NCBI GenBank assembly: GCA_031426815.1
Contig: JASJPG010000100.1
Span: 4,549-68,548 of the forward strand
Direction: 5' to 3'
DNA: 64,000 nt
Origin: PFJX01 sp031426815
GTDB lineage: Bacteria; Pseudomonadota; Gammaproteobacteria; Burkholderiales; Thiobacillaceae
In this document: positions 43,856 to 52,878 of the stretch, piece after piece
How positions within the stretch are numbered: the stretch's first letter is position 1
Layout of the letters: the number at the start of each line of letters is the position of its first letter
Translations under genes and position numbers: made by a program
The notes under the pieces: generated by a model
Told to the model about the DNA's origin: nothing
Database searches by the model: none
The model's input: the letters and a program-made list of their open reading frames with translations, nothing else

Positions 43856-44950
43856 TTACCACATCATGACCGCCGTATCCCCCGACCGGGCGCTATAGTA
43901 GAGCCGCAGCCGCAGCAGATAGCGGCGGCCCTTGAACAGCTTGACCTGGACATGGGCATTAGTGTCCTGGCCGCTGTCGTCGTCGCCAGTGATGTAGCGC
44001 AGCTCGCCGTTGACCTCCTCGAACAGCACCATCACGGTGTCAGACTTGCCGAAGGTGGCGATCTCATAGCGCCTGGTGGCCGTAGGGGTGATGCTAAAGT
44101 TCAGCTGCTGGCCGGGATTGATTGTGAGCTTGACCGGCTTGAAGGCCTCGAGCGACTGGACATCGCTCTTCTTGATGGGTGGGTAGAAGGTTTTCACCCA
44201 CGCCTGGTCCCGGGCCGAGACACCGCCGGCCGGCGTCAGTCCGTTGCGGTAATTGGCGGGCTCCTTGATTAGTCCAGCCTCGAAGGGGTAGTGCATGATG
44301 GAGTCCGGGTCCCAGTTGGAACCCTGCACTGAATCGGGGTTGATCTTTTTGATGATGTTGTGAAAAGTGGTCTGCCGGTCCCAGTTGTTGGGTGGCGCGG
44401 CCAGTGCCGCGTACACCGCCTCCTCGTCCCAGACGATGCCAGCGTTGGGGTTCTGGTGCTCGTGCGGGAAGCCCAGGCTATGACCGATCTCGTGGATGGC
44501 GGTATCGATCTCGGCCGGGTGCCCGGTCAGATCCCAGCCGAAGTTCATGGTGCGCTCGTCCTGGCCGATGGTCAGGATGTCCCGGCCGATGTAGGACCAG
44601 GCGCCGTCGCCGCGGAGGAAGCCGATACGGATCTCCGACTCGTCCACCGAACCCACCTCCTCGAACTCCAGGCCGATGCCCACGTCCTTCCACAGCTTGA
44701 ACGCCTTGCGCACCACGTTCTTCTCTGCCTCCTTGGTCGTCCACTCGGCTGGATCGGTGAAAAAGTAATAGTGCAGCTTGGTGCCATTGACCCACTTCTT
44801 GTCGTTCATGCGTATGAGACGGGCGCGGTTCGGATTCACCTCGGGCCCGAACTCCCGCTCCGTCACCTGCGGCATGGTGCAATAGGAAAACCTGCGTGCC
44901 GCCGTCGGTTTGGGTTCCTTGTCCGCAACGGGATTCTTCTGCTTGGCCAT
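43856..44950 (-). CDS. Astacin-like zinc metalloprotease with PPC-type C-terminal domain
   Basis: A 364-residue protein. The zinc motif HEIGHSLGFPHEH has His153, Glu154, His157 and His163, and the Met-turn SIMHYPF follows, as in metzincins of the astacin type. The C-terminal 95 residues (NPGQQLNFSITPTATRRYE, GDDDSGQDTNAHV) resemble a bacterial prepeptidase C-terminal domain. There is no signal peptide and no pro-domain, unusual for this group. A perfect AAGGAGG site precedes the ATG. It stands alone beside tRNA-Pro and the integrase stub, suggesting island cargo. Confidence 0.88.
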   Translation of the reverse strand: MAKQKNPVADKEPKPTAARRFSYCTMPQVTEREFGPEVNPNRARLIRMNDKKWVNGTKLHYYFFTDPAEWTTKEAEKNVVRKAFKLWKDVGIGLEFEEVGSVDESEIRIGFLRGDGAWSYIGRDILTIGQDERTMNFGWDLTGHPAEIDTAIHEIGHSLGFPHEHQNPNAGIVWDEEAVYAALAAPPNNWDRQTTFHNIIKKINPDSVQGSNWDPDSIMHYPFEAGLIKEPANYRNGLTPAGGVSARDQAWVKTFYPPIKKSDVQSLEAFKPVKLTINPGQQLNFSITPTATRRYEIATFGKSDTVMVLFEEVNGELRYITGDDDSGQDTNAHVQVKLFKGRRYLLRLRLYYSARSGDTAVMMW

Positions 44951-45268
44951 GTCAATCCTCCTTGTAGTGTGATGCCGCCGGGGATGCCCAACGGCGGGAC
45001 TCCGATCGTCTCGCCAACCAGCGGCGACACCGGGGTACAGGTATTTGATTTGTATAGGTGCTACGGGGGGAGGAGTAAAGGGGCGACTAGAGTGCGCGGC
45101 TCAGCCAGCGGCGGAAAGCACGCAGGTGCGGAAAAGCGAAGCGCCGTACAAACACAAAGAAGTCGGCCCGCCACAGGATCAGTGTGGCGGTCAGCTGAGA
45201 CGAGCGAAAAGGAAGTCAGGGGTCAGCGATCGCCCACCCTATTAAAAGACGCAACCGCCCCCTCTGCG
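44951..45268. other. Gene-free stretch upstream of the metalloprotease
   Basis: About 320 bases with no supported gene. Near 45060-45075 lies a purine-rich GGGGGGAGGAG run. I see no terminator hairpin, RNA gene or clear promoter. It may include the right edge of the tRNA-Pro-associated insertion, but no copy of the tRNA-Pro 3' end was found here. Confidence 0.5.
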
Positions 45269-45772
45269 TCACTCCGCTTCTGCCAACAACGATTCCAGTT
45301 GCGCAAGCGCCTCCGGGCTGTCCCACTCGATAGACCCGAACAAACCCAAGCGAACGCGACCTTGTTTGTCCACGACGTAACTGGTCGGGAATGCGAAGAC
45401 TTGCCAGGATTTCAGGTATTCGCCTTCGCTATCGAGCAATATCGGGAAATTCACCGGCACCTGTTTCAGGAATGCACGAATTTCATCCGGGCTTTCTCCC
45501 TCATTGACCCCCAGGATTGCAAAGGGTTTTCCTGAGAGTTTCGTCATCAGACGTGCCATCGAGGGCATTTCCTTGCGGCATGGCGGGCACCAGACCGCCC
45601 AGAAATTGACCAGAACGACCTTGCCGCGCAACTGCTTCAGGTTCACGCTGGCGCCGTCAAGCCCAACCAGTTTCAGTTCCGCGGCAGGGCGCACCGGCAA
45701 TGGCTTCAAGTCTGCGGCCAAGAGCGGCGATGCAAACAGCATAATAAAAATCAAGCCCAGCCACGTTCTCAT
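45269..45772 (-). CDS. TlpA/ResA-like thioredoxin-family protein
   Basis: A 167-residue exported thioredoxin-fold protein: signal peptide to about residue 19 and the redox motif WAVWCPPCRKEMPSM. The fold insertion and the cis-Pro of FAFPTSYVV match the TlpA/ResA/DsbE group, which reduces periplasmic disulfides, for instance in cytochrome c maturation. Start overlaps the stop of the upstream gene (ATGA). Confidence 0.93.
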   Translation of the reverse strand: MRTWLGLIFIMLFASPLLAADLKPLPVRPAAELKLVGLDGASVNLKQLRGKVVLVNFWAVWCPPCRKEMPSMARLMTKLSGKPFAILGVNEGESPDEIRAFLKQVPVNFPILLDSEGEYLKSWQVFAFPTSYVVDKQGRVRLGLFGSIEWDSPEALAQLESLLAEAE

Positions 45773-46587
45773 TTTTTCTCCTTGTTTATCAATGGCTTCA
45801 GCGCATCCAGCAGGATTTGCCCGAGTTGCGCGCCGGCAGCTGTTTCCTGCTCCGTGATATCGCTGCGCCGATAGAATCCATCACGCAAGCCCGGCAACAC
45901 GCTCATCCAGACCCGGCTGCCGGCGACTTCCAGAGCGCTTTTCAACCGCTCGCGCCACCAATAACCGGCGGAGGCCTTGGGTTGCAGAATGACCAGATCA
46001 AGCTGGGTCTTATTGACGACCGCGTCGTATTCGGGCTCCTGACCGGGAACCAGATCCTGATAAAGCAACGGGAACATCAGCAGCGCGCCGTCCACTGGCT
46101 GCGCACCGCCCTGTCCATAACGACCTTGCCAACTATGCACTGCACGCAGGGCCAAACTCGAAACCCGGCCGGTGGAAACCAGCACGATGCGGCGTTCTGG
46201 ATTACGTTGCCGCACCGCTTCCAACCATTCGGATAAATCCTGGTCTGGCACCTGATTCCAACTGCTGGGCAATAGCGGCAAAAAATAGGGGGTCAGAAAA
46301 TCCGTAACCCAGGTTTCCACCCCTTGCGCAGCCATATCGGCGGCGGCCTTGTGCTCCTCCTCCGTGCGCCCGTACTGGCCTGTCAGCCAGATTGCCAGAA
46401 CCTGACCGGCTGCGGGATAGCGCTGGCAAACGACTTCAATTCCGGAATCGAGGCTGATTACGACATCGGAGGGCGCTGCGCTGGCCTGTCTACTGCAAAG
46501 CAGCATCAAAACAATCGCCATCAATCCCCATGTCCCAACGCGCCGCAGCCGGATAAACACCCTTTGAATCAACACCTTCGTACTCAC
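45769..46587 (-). CDS. DUF3530-like exported alpha/beta-hydrolase-type protein
   Basis: A 272-residue protein beginning with GTG and an N-terminal hydrophobic signal (residues 18-38, ending ASA). The pattern LAIWLTGQYGRTEEEHKAAADMAAQGVETWVTDF region suggests an alpha/beta-hydrolase relative of the DUF3530 type; the usual Gly-x-Ser-x-Gly elbow appears as LVSTGRVSS, lacking the canonical form, so catalytic activity is doubtful. Translationally coupled to the thioredoxin-like gene. Confidence 0.75.
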   Translation of the reverse strand: MSTKVLIQRVFIRLRRVGTWGLMAIVLMLLCSRQASAAPSDVVISLDSGIEVVCQRYPAAGQVLAIWLTGQYGRTEEEHKAAADMAAQGVETWVTDFLTPYFLPLLPSSWNQVPDQDLSEWLEAVRQRNPERRIVLVSTGRVSSLALRAVHSWQGRYGQGGAQPVDGALLMFPLLYQDLVPGQEPEYDAVVNKTQLDLVILQPKASAGYWWRERLKSALEVAGSRVWMSVLPGLRDGFYRRSDITEQETAAGAQLGQILLDALKPLINKEKK

Positions 46588-46807
46588 TACAATAATTTGT
46601 CGCCGAATTTAACTGATTGCACCGGCTTCGGCCTTGGTACGTCTTGCCTGTTCAACTGCCGTATCAAGGTTTAATGCTTCTATGCTTCGAAATTACGGGC
46701 TATGCTGATAGCGGAATGGTTTTCGAGTGATTTCATGCTGTTCTGAATGAGAGATTCGCAGCCAAGCCAAAGATCATGTGGTCAGGCATTTGGATAGGAG
46801 CGGAGTG

Positions 46808-47164
46808 ATGGACATTCCTTCAATTAGTACACAAACCAGCGTTGCTTCGACATTCGCTGTGCAGCAGACAGTACAGCCGCAGGAACAACAGGCACGCAAT
46901 CTGCGGAGTGAACGGGAACGTGACGAAGCCACGCAGGCAAACGATCAGGTCACCTTGAGCGGTGCATCTCGACAAGTTGCCGCTCGCGAAACAGAACGGG
47001 TTGTTCCGCAGACCGAAGTAACCGAAGCGGCAGACAAGACGCAGGAAAGAGATCGCGTCGAGGAAGCACGGCAAGCCCAGGTCGAATCGCGTCGCAATGA
47101 ACAACCGGTGCCACGTTCGGTGGCTCGCGCACTGGAAACCTACACGCAAACATCGGTACTTTAA
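46808..47164 (+). CDS. Small Gln/Glu/Arg-rich protein, possibly flagella-associated
   Basis: A 118-residue protein without signal peptide, low in hydrophobics, predicted to be largely disordered or coiled-coil. The segment NDQVTLSGASRQVA resembles short motifs in FlgM- and FlaG-like flagellar regulators, but this is only an impression. Ribosome site GGAGCGGAG overlaps the start at 46808. The next gene is a FlaG-like protein with a similar N-terminal style, so the two may be related in function. Confidence 0.65.
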   Translation: MDIPSISTQTSVASTFAVQQTVQPQEQQARNLRSERERDEATQANDQVTLSGASRQVAARETERVVPQTEVTEAADKTQERDRVEEARQAQVESRRNEQPVPRSVARALETYTQTSVL

Positions 47165-47198
47165 GTAACGAAACTCTCTGGCGATCCAGCTCGATATC

Positions 47199-47618
47199 AT
47201 GGAAATCGGCGCAACCTCCTCCACCAGCTACATCCCGCTGCAACTCGCCGAGCCGCGAGTGGCGCGAAATGTGCCGCGGGAGAATGTCGTTGCCGTCGAC
47301 AAGAACCGTGAAGACGTAAGACAGCGCCAGACCTTGCCAAGCAATACGGACAAACCTGCGGAAGCCCAGGTTGCCGGAGGCGCGCGGAGCGAACGTGAAA
47401 GCCAGGAAGCGGCAAAAGCAGGCGAAGCTCAACGTGTGCAGGAAGTTGCCGTCGCGGGTGCTGGCAGCATCAAGATGGATGTCGAAGATGGCGATCGCGT
47501 ACTCAAGGTTTTCGACAGCAAGGACGTTCTGATTTACCAACTGCCGCCCAAGGGCGCATTGATGCTGATCAGAGCACAGGAACACGCGCAGCAGTCACAA
47601 GTTCAAACCAGCGCCTGA
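47199..47618 (+). CDS. FlaG-like protein
   Basis: A 139-residue protein with a disordered N-terminal half and a C-terminal part (DGDRVLKVFDSKDVLIYQLPPKG) that matches the pattern of FlaG, a small protein influencing flagellar filament length. No other flagellar genes are in the window, so the assignment is by this segment alone. It follows the preceding small gene by 34 bases. Confidence 0.65.
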   Translation: MEIGATSSTSYIPLQLAEPRVARNVPRENVVAVDKNREDVRQRQTLPSNTDKPAEAQVAGGARSERESQEAAKAGEAQRVQEVAVAGAGSIKMDVEDGDRVLKVFDSKDVLIYQLPPKGALMLIRAQEHAQQSQVQTSA

Positions 47619-47687
47619 TCCCGCTGACTGAGGTCGCAACACGACCTTGCATCATCCACATCCTCTGGAGCTTGTTCGCCCCATACA

Positions 47688-48686
47688 ATGGCGACCATGT
47701 CCGCTCCCCTCCCCCCCTACGCCCAGCTCACCCCCGATACGGTTCTCGATGCACTGGATAATATCGGCTTGCGTACCGATGGCCGCCTGCTGGCGCTGAA
47801 TAGCTACGAGAACCGCGTCTATCAGGTCGGCCAGGAGGACGCTGCGCCGGTCATTGCCAAGTTCTATCGACCGGAGCGCTGGTCGGATGCCGCCATTCTC
47901 GAGGAACACGCTTTCACGCTGGAACTCGCGGAGCGGGAGTTGCCGATCGTCGCGCCGTTGCTTCTGTCGAATCGCGCCACCTTGCACCTGCATCAAGGTT
48001 TTCGTTTTGCGGTCTATCCCCGCCGCGGTGGCCGCATGCCGGAATTCGACCGCAGCGAAACGCTGGAATGGATGGGCCGCTTCATTGGCCGCATCCACGC
48101 CATCGGCGCGCTGCAACCCTACGCACACCGGCCGACTCTGGATATCGCCAGCTTCGGCGAAGAGCCGCGCGCATTTCTGCTGGCCGGCCATTGGCTACCA
48201 CCCGATTTGTTGCCGGCCTGGAAAAGCGTAATCGACCAGGCGCTCGATGCGGCCCGCCTCTGCTTCCAGCGCGCCGGTCAGGTCGCCCATCTGCGTCTGC
48301 ATGGCGACTGCCACGCCGGCAACGTGTTGTGGACGGACGACGGGCCGCATTTTGTCGACTTCGACGACAGCCGCATGGGACCGGCCATACAAGATCTCTG
48401 GATGCTGCTTTCCGGCGAACGTACCGGCATGACGCGGCAACTGGCCGACGTGTTGGCGGGCTACGAAGACTTTTGCGAATTCGACCCGCGTGAGCTGCAC
48501 TTACTGGAAGCCTTGCGCACCCTGCGCCTGATCCATCACTCGGCCTGGATCGCCCGACGCTGGCACGACCCCGCCTTCCCGGCCGCGTTTCCGTGGTTCA
48601 ACACGCAGCATTACTGGCAAGACCGCATTCTCGAATTGCGCGAACAGATAGCGCTGATGGAAGAAGAGCCGCTGTGGCCGGCTTAA
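47688..48686 (+). CDS. srkA: Stress-response Ser/Thr kinase SrkA (RdoA/YihE)
   Basis: A 332-residue aminoglycoside-phosphotransferase-fold kinase. It has the ATP-loop LNSYENRVYQVG, the catalytic loop LHGDCHAGNVLW and the metal-binding FVDFDDSRMG. E. coli SrkA limits stress-linked killing through the Cpx response. Two starts, 47688 and 47697, are possible. It is followed by an amidotransferase and an MFS gene, spaced 20 bases and overlapping. Confidence 0.94.
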   Translation: MATMSAPLPPYAQLTPDTVLDALDNIGLRTDGRLLALNSYENRVYQVGQEDAAPVIAKFYRPERWSDAAILEEHAFTLELAERELPIVAPLLLSNRATLHLHQGFRFAVYPRRGGRMPEFDRSETLEWMGRFIGRIHAIGALQPYAHRPTLDIASFGEEPRAFLLAGHWLPPDLLPAWKSVIDQALDAARLCFQRAGQVAHLRLHGDCHAGNVLWTDDGPHFVDFDDSRMGPAIQDLWMLLSGERTGMTRQLADVLAGYEDFCEFDPRELHLLEALRTLRLIHHSAWIARRWHDPAFPAAFPWFNTQHYWQDRILELREQIALMEEEPLWPA

Positions 48687-48706
48687 AAAACAAAGGGAGT
48701 TAAGTC

Positions 48707-50497
48707 ATGTGTGGCATTGCAGGTGAATTCCGCTTCGATAGCGCGGCCCCCGATCCAGCGCTATTGAAACGGATGGTGGCCAAACTGGCGCGGCGCGGGC
48801 CGGATGGCGAAGGCCTTTACTTCGACGGTGCCGTCGCGCTGGGCCATCGGCGCCTGGCCATCATCGATCTCACCGAGCGTTCGCGTCAGCCCATGGTGGA
48901 CGCGGCGACCGGCCTCGCTCTGGTGTTCAACGGCACCATCTACAACTACCCGCAACTGCGCGCCGAACTCATCGGCAAAGGCCATGCCTTCCATTCCGAC
49001 GGCGATACCGAAGTCATCCTGCGCGCCTATGCCGAATGGGGCGACGACTGCGCCGCCCATCTGCATGGCGCCTTTGCCTTCGCGATCTGGGATCGCCAGG
49101 CCGGCAGCGTCTTGCTGGCGCGCGACCGGCTCGGCATCAAACCGCTCTACTACAGCCTGGAGCGGCACTGCATCCGCTTTGCCTCCTCGCCGCAAGCCCT
49201 GCTGGCGGCGGGAGGCGTGGACACGTCGATCGACCCGGAAGCCCTGCATCACCATCTCACACTACATGCCGTGGTGCCCGCGCCGCGCACGCTGCTGAAC
49301 GGCGTACGCAAACTGGAACCGGCCAGCCTGCTGCGCATCGACACGGCCGGTCGCCACGAAACCCGCCCCTACTGGCGACTGACGGCAACCCGGCCCGACA
49401 AGCCCATGTCGGAAGGGGAATGGCAGGAAGCCATACACAACGCACTGCGTGCGGCAGTACGCAAACGCATGTTGATTGCTGACGTAAAAGTGGGCGTTCT
49501 CCTGTCCGGCGGACTCGATTCGAGCCTGCTGGTCGCGCTGCTGGCCGAACAGGGCGTGGAAGACCTGATGACCTTCTCGGTCGGCTTCGAAGATCAACCC
49601 GAGGAGCGCGGCAACGAGTTCGAATATTCCGACGCAGTGGCCCGGCATTTCGCCACCCGCCATCACCAATTCCACATCCCCAACAATCAAGTGCTGGCGC
49701 GTTTGCCGGAAGCGGTCGGCCAGATGGCCGAGCCCATGGTCAGCCAGGATGCGGTGGCGTTCTACTTGCTGTCGGAACAGGTCGCGAAAAGCGTGAAAGT
49801 GGTGCAAAGCGGCCAGGGCGCCGACGAGGTTTTTGGCGGCTACTACTGGTATCCGAAGATGCACGCGCTGAAGACCGGCTCGCCGCTGGAACGTTTCCGC
49901 CGCCATTATTTCGACCGCGACCATGCCGAATATCTGGAAACCGTGAACCCGGCGCTGCACGGCCTCGATCACACCGCATTCACCGTTTCAGCCCGGCTCA
50001 TGGAACCGGACGCCGACAGCTTCATAGACCAGGTTCTGCGCATGGACACGACCATGCTGATCACCGACGACCCGGTCAAACGCGTCGACAACATGACCAT
50101 GGCCTGGGGTCTCGAAGCACGTGTGCCTTTCCTCGATCACGAACTGGTCGAACTGGCCGCGCGCATGCCGCCGGAACTGAAGCTGGCCTCCGGCGGCAAG
50201 CACATCCTCAAGCGCATCGCACGCGGCCTGCTGCCGGACTCCGTCATCGACCGAAAGAAAGGCTATTTCCCGATGCCCGCGCTGAAATACGTGCGCGGCG
50301 AGTTCTACGACTTCATGGCCGACATCCTCAATTCGCAAGCCTGCCGCCAGCGCGGCCTGTTTCAGCGCGCCTATGTCGAAAAACTGCTCGCCGAGCCGGA
50401 ACAGCACCACACGCGCATTCAGGGCAGCAAGCTGTGGCATCTGGCGCTGTTGGAGTTCTGGCTGCAAATGCATATAGATCAAGCCGGCAATGCTTAG
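48707..50497 (+). CDS. Asparagine-synthase-type amidotransferase (NAGGN-amidotransferase-like)
   Basis: A 596-residue class II glutamine amidotransferase: N-terminal nucleophile Cys2 (MCGIAGEF), glutaminase residues RGPDG and NGTIYNY, and a synthetase domain with the PP-loop LLSGGLDSSLLVAL. Details such as ASSPQALLAAGGVD and SGQGADEVFGGYYWYP recall the N-acetylglutaminylglutamine amidotransferase subgroup (osmoprotectant dipeptide synthesis), but its usual partner genes are not next to it. It may instead be a general AsnB. Same direction as srkA, and overlapping the MFS gene by eight bases. Confidence 0.85.
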   Translation: MCGIAGEFRFDSAAPDPALLKRMVAKLARRGPDGEGLYFDGAVALGHRRLAIIDLTERSRQPMVDAATGLALVFNGTIYNYPQLRAELIGKGHAFHSDGDTEVILRAYAEWGDDCAAHLHGAFAFAIWDRQAGSVLLARDRLGIKPLYYSLERHCIRFASSPQALLAAGGVDTSIDPEALHHHLTLHAVVPAPRTLLNGVRKLEPASLLRIDTAGRHETRPYWRLTATRPDKPMSEGEWQEAIHNALRAAVRKRMLIADVKVGVLLSGGLDSSLLVALLAEQGVEDLMTFSVGFEDQPEERGNEFEYSDAVARHFATRHHQFHIPNNQVLARLPEAVGQMAEPMVSQDAVAFYLLSEQVAKSVKVVQSGQGADEVFGGYYWYPKMHALKTGSPLERFRRHYFDRDHAEYLETVNPALHGLDHTAFTVSARLMEPDADSFIDQVLRMDTTMLITDDPVKRVDNMTMAWGLEARVPFLDHELVELAARMPPELKLASGGKHILKRIARGLLPDSVIDRKKGYFPMPALKYVRGEFYDFMADILNSQACRQRGLFQRAYVEKLLAEPEQHHTRIQGSKLWHLALLEFWLQMHIDQAGNA

Positions 50498-51785
50498 CCC
50501 GGCGCAGCGCGCGCAACTGCATCGTCTACGCTGGACCGCGTTCGTCGTGGTCGGCCTGGCCTTCGTGCTGTCGTTCTTCCACCGCTTCGCGCCGGCCGCC
50601 ATTGCCAGCGATCTGCAGGCCGCATTCCAGATCCATTCCGCCGCGCTGGGCGGGTTGGCAGCGACTTATTTCTACGTCTACACACTGATGCAGATTCCCA
50701 CCGGCGTCCTAGCCGACACGCTCGGCCCGCGCCGCATCGTCGCCGCCGGCGGCGTCGTGGCCGGCCTGGGGTCGCTGCTGTTCGGCCTGGCCGACACCTT
50801 CAGCCTTGCCACGCTCGGTCGCCTGCTGGTCGGCCTGGGCGTCTCGGTCACCTTCATCGCGCTGCTCAAACTCAACGCGGTCTGGTTCAACGAACGCCAT
50901 TTCGGCACGCTGGCCGGCCTCACCATCCTGCTCGGCAATCTCGGCGCGGTGCTGGCCGCCTCGCCGCTAGCCTGGGTGTTGAGTTATGTCAGCTGGCGCG
51001 ACGTCTTCGTCGTGGTCGGACTGCTCTCGCTGTGCCTGGCCTGGCTGGCCTGGTGGCTGGTACGCGACAACCCGACCCAGGTCGGCCTGCCCAGCCTGCG
51101 CGAACTCGACGGCAAAGCCGCGCATCCCGCCCATGACGGGCATTGGTACGACGGCCTGCTGCAGGTCGCCGGCAACCGCGCCACCTGGCCCGGCTTCTTC
51201 GTCAATATCGGCATCTCCGGCACGCTGTTCGCCTTCGCCGGCCTCTGGGCCGTGCCCTTCCTGACCCAGGGCCATGGCTGGGATCGCACCGCCGCCACGG
51301 CGCATACCTCCATCTTGCTGGCCGCCTTCGCCGTCGGCGCGTTTTTCATCGGCACGCTATCGGATCGACTCGGCCGGCGCAAATCGGTGGTCGTCGTCGC
51401 GTGCGGGCTTTATGTCGCCTGTTGGTTGCCGTTGTTGCTCGGCTGGAAGTTGCAACCGGGCTGGAGCCACGCCCTGTTCTTTCTGATGGGACTGGGTGCC
51501 GCCGGCTTCACGCTGACCTGGGCCTGCGCCAAGGAAGTGAACCGCCACGCGCTGTCCGGCATGGCCACCAGCCTGGTCAATACCGGCGCCTTTCTGGGCG
51601 CGGCCATTCTGCAACCGCTGGTCGGCTGGGCGATCGACCGTGCCGCGGGTGGCGCCGGTCTGAAACTGGCCCTGGCGCATTACCAGATCGGCATCGCGGT
51701 GCTGTTCGGCTTCGCGCTGTTCGGTTGGCTGGCCAGCTTTTCTCTGCGCGAGACTTACTGCCGCTACGTTTCAGACCCCGCTTAA
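50490..51785 (+). CDS. MFS transporter
   Basis: A 431-residue membrane protein with about twelve hydrophobic spans and the MFS loop 2-3 motif GVLADTLGPRRIVAAG, repeated in the second half as GTLSDRLGRRKSVVV. Closest in appearance to the nitrate/organic-anion and NarK-like or sugar-phosphate antiporter-like MFS group, but the substrate cannot be told. It overlaps the amidotransferase by eight bases, so a metabolite made by that enzyme is a possible cargo. Confidence 0.9.
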   Translation: MLSPAQRAQLHRLRWTAFVVVGLAFVLSFFHRFAPAAIASDLQAAFQIHSAALGGLAATYFYVYTLMQIPTGVLADTLGPRRIVAAGGVVAGLGSLLFGLADTFSLATLGRLLVGLGVSVTFIALLKLNAVWFNERHFGTLAGLTILLGNLGAVLAASPLAWVLSYVSWRDVFVVVGLLSLCLAWLAWWLVRDNPTQVGLPSLRELDGKAAHPAHDGHWYDGLLQVAGNRATWPGFFVNIGISGTLFAFAGLWAVPFLTQGHGWDRTAATAHTSILLAAFAVGAFFIGTLSDRLGRRKSVVVVACGLYVACWLPLLLGWKLQPGWSHALFFLMGLGAAGFTLTWACAKEVNRHALSGMATSLVNTGAFLGAAILQPLVGWAIDRAAGGAGLKLALAHYQIGIAVLFGFALFGWLASFSLRETYCRYVSDPA

Positions 51786-51823
51786 ACGCTTGAGCGTGCG
51801 AATAAACTTGGAGACCTCAGTTG

Positions 51824-51907
51824 GTCAGTGGCGACACCACTCGTAGGAGCGCCTTCCAAGGCGCGATTGTTCCGGATTTCGCGCCTTGGAAGGCGCTCCT
51901 ACGACAC
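51824..51907. repeat. REP-like double element (inverted pair), copy 3
   Basis: It starts with the AGTGG-CGACA-CCACT hairpin (51828-51842 region), then GTAGGAGCGCCTTCCAAGGC (51843 onward), a 16-base spacer, and its exact reverse complement at 51881-51902. The 22-base arms pair perfectly. The right arm equals the unit at 3265-3286. Confidence 0.9.
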
Positions 51908-51947
51908 CGGCAACTGCGGTTTCAAGTTTGAACAACAGGAGCAACCC

Positions 51948-52307
51948 ATGAGTGCTGAATTGGTGTGCTGGAAATGCGGCGCGAGTCTGCAAGCGATTCC
52001 GCTGCCCATCGGCCGTCGCGCCGAATGCCTGGCCTGCGGCGCCGAGCTGCATGTCTGCCGTCTATGTCGCCACTATGACCCGCGCAAGGCGAAGCAATGC
52101 CGTGAACTGGCCGCGGATGAAGTCAAAAACAAGACGCGGGCTAATTTCTGCGAGTGGTTTCAGCCCAAGGCAGCGGCCTTCGCTGCCTCCATGGACAGCA
52201 GCGGCCCGGCGCGCGATACGCTCGACAGCCTGTTTAGCGGCAACGCCGCGCCCCAGCCTGAATCGGATGCCCTCAGCGACCTGGACAAACTGTTCGGCAA
52301 GAATTGA
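51948..52307 (+). CDS. Zinc-ribbon protein
   Basis: A 119-residue soluble protein with three CxxC pairs near the N-terminus (CWKC, CLAC, CRLC) and a Cys/His region (HYDP...CREL, FCEWF), so probably two zinc sites. A disordered acidic tail with LDSLFSG and LDKLFGKN follows. Function unknown. The ATG at 51948 has CAGGAG ahead of it, directly after the REP-like element. Confidence 0.75.
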   Translation: MSAELVCWKCGASLQAIPLPIGRRAECLACGAELHVCRLCRHYDPRKAKQCRELAADEVKNKTRANFCEWFQPKAAAFAASMDSSGPARDTLDSLFSGNAAPQPESDALSDLDKLFGKN

Positions 52308-52326
52308 GCCTTGAGGCAACCGCGTG

Positions 52327-52878
52327 CTACTGCGGCGGAATCCGGATTTCCCGTTCGCCGTAGCGCCCTTCGTTGGCTCGCGGATGGCAGGCCATGCAGT
52401 TGGCCAGGCTGCCGATTTTCTTGCGCTGCCAGATATAGCCCGGCACTTCGTCATGCAGGAATTTGAAGTAGCCGGTCTGCGTGATCCGTTGCGGCGATAG
52501 ATTGGCCGGAATGGCGGCGTTGATGCGGCGCATGCGCATGTTGGCCTGGCTGCCGTCGGCGGCGAGCAGTTCGAGCGCTTTCAGGATTTCCAGTTGCTGC
52601 GGCTCTTCCAGGCTGGCGTCGTCGCCGAAATGATTGCCCAACTCGGTCAGCATCTTGCGCCACGAACGCGCCGGCAACATCCCGGGCGCATAGGCGGTGT
52701 GGCAACTGCCGCATTCGTTGACATAGGTTTTGCCGCTCGGCATCGGAAACAGGGCTTCGTCATCGGCGGGAGCCCGGCTGATCAATGTCGCGCCCGCCGC
52801 GATGGACAACACCAATGTGGCCAGATTTTTCCAGTTGATACCCCAGGACTTTTCCGCTTCCGGACTCATCTCGATCAC
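52327..52878 (-). CDS. Diheme cytochrome c (DHC)
   Basis: A 183-residue protein with an N-terminal membrane/signal helix (NLATLVLSIAAGATLIS) and two heme sites, CGSCH and CMACH. The order and lengths match DHC, the diheme partner of the oxygen-binding sphaeroides heme protein. It would transfer electrons in the periplasm. The start at 52878 overlaps the SHP stop by four bases; alternative Met at 52869. Confidence 0.88.
   Translation of the reverse strand: MIEMSPEAEKSWGINWKNLATLVLSIAAGATLISRAPADDEALFPMPSGKTYVNECGSCHTAYAPGMLPARSWRKMLTELGNHFGDDASLEEPQQLEILKALELLAADGSQANMRMRRINAAIPANLSPQRITQTGYFKFLHDEVPGYIWQRKKIGSLANCMACHPRANEGRYGEREIRIPPQ

Noticed and set aside
44360..45535. 391-codon plus-strand frame across the metalloprotease gene and beyond
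   Set aside because: Antisense over the protease, no ribosome site; composition is implausible.
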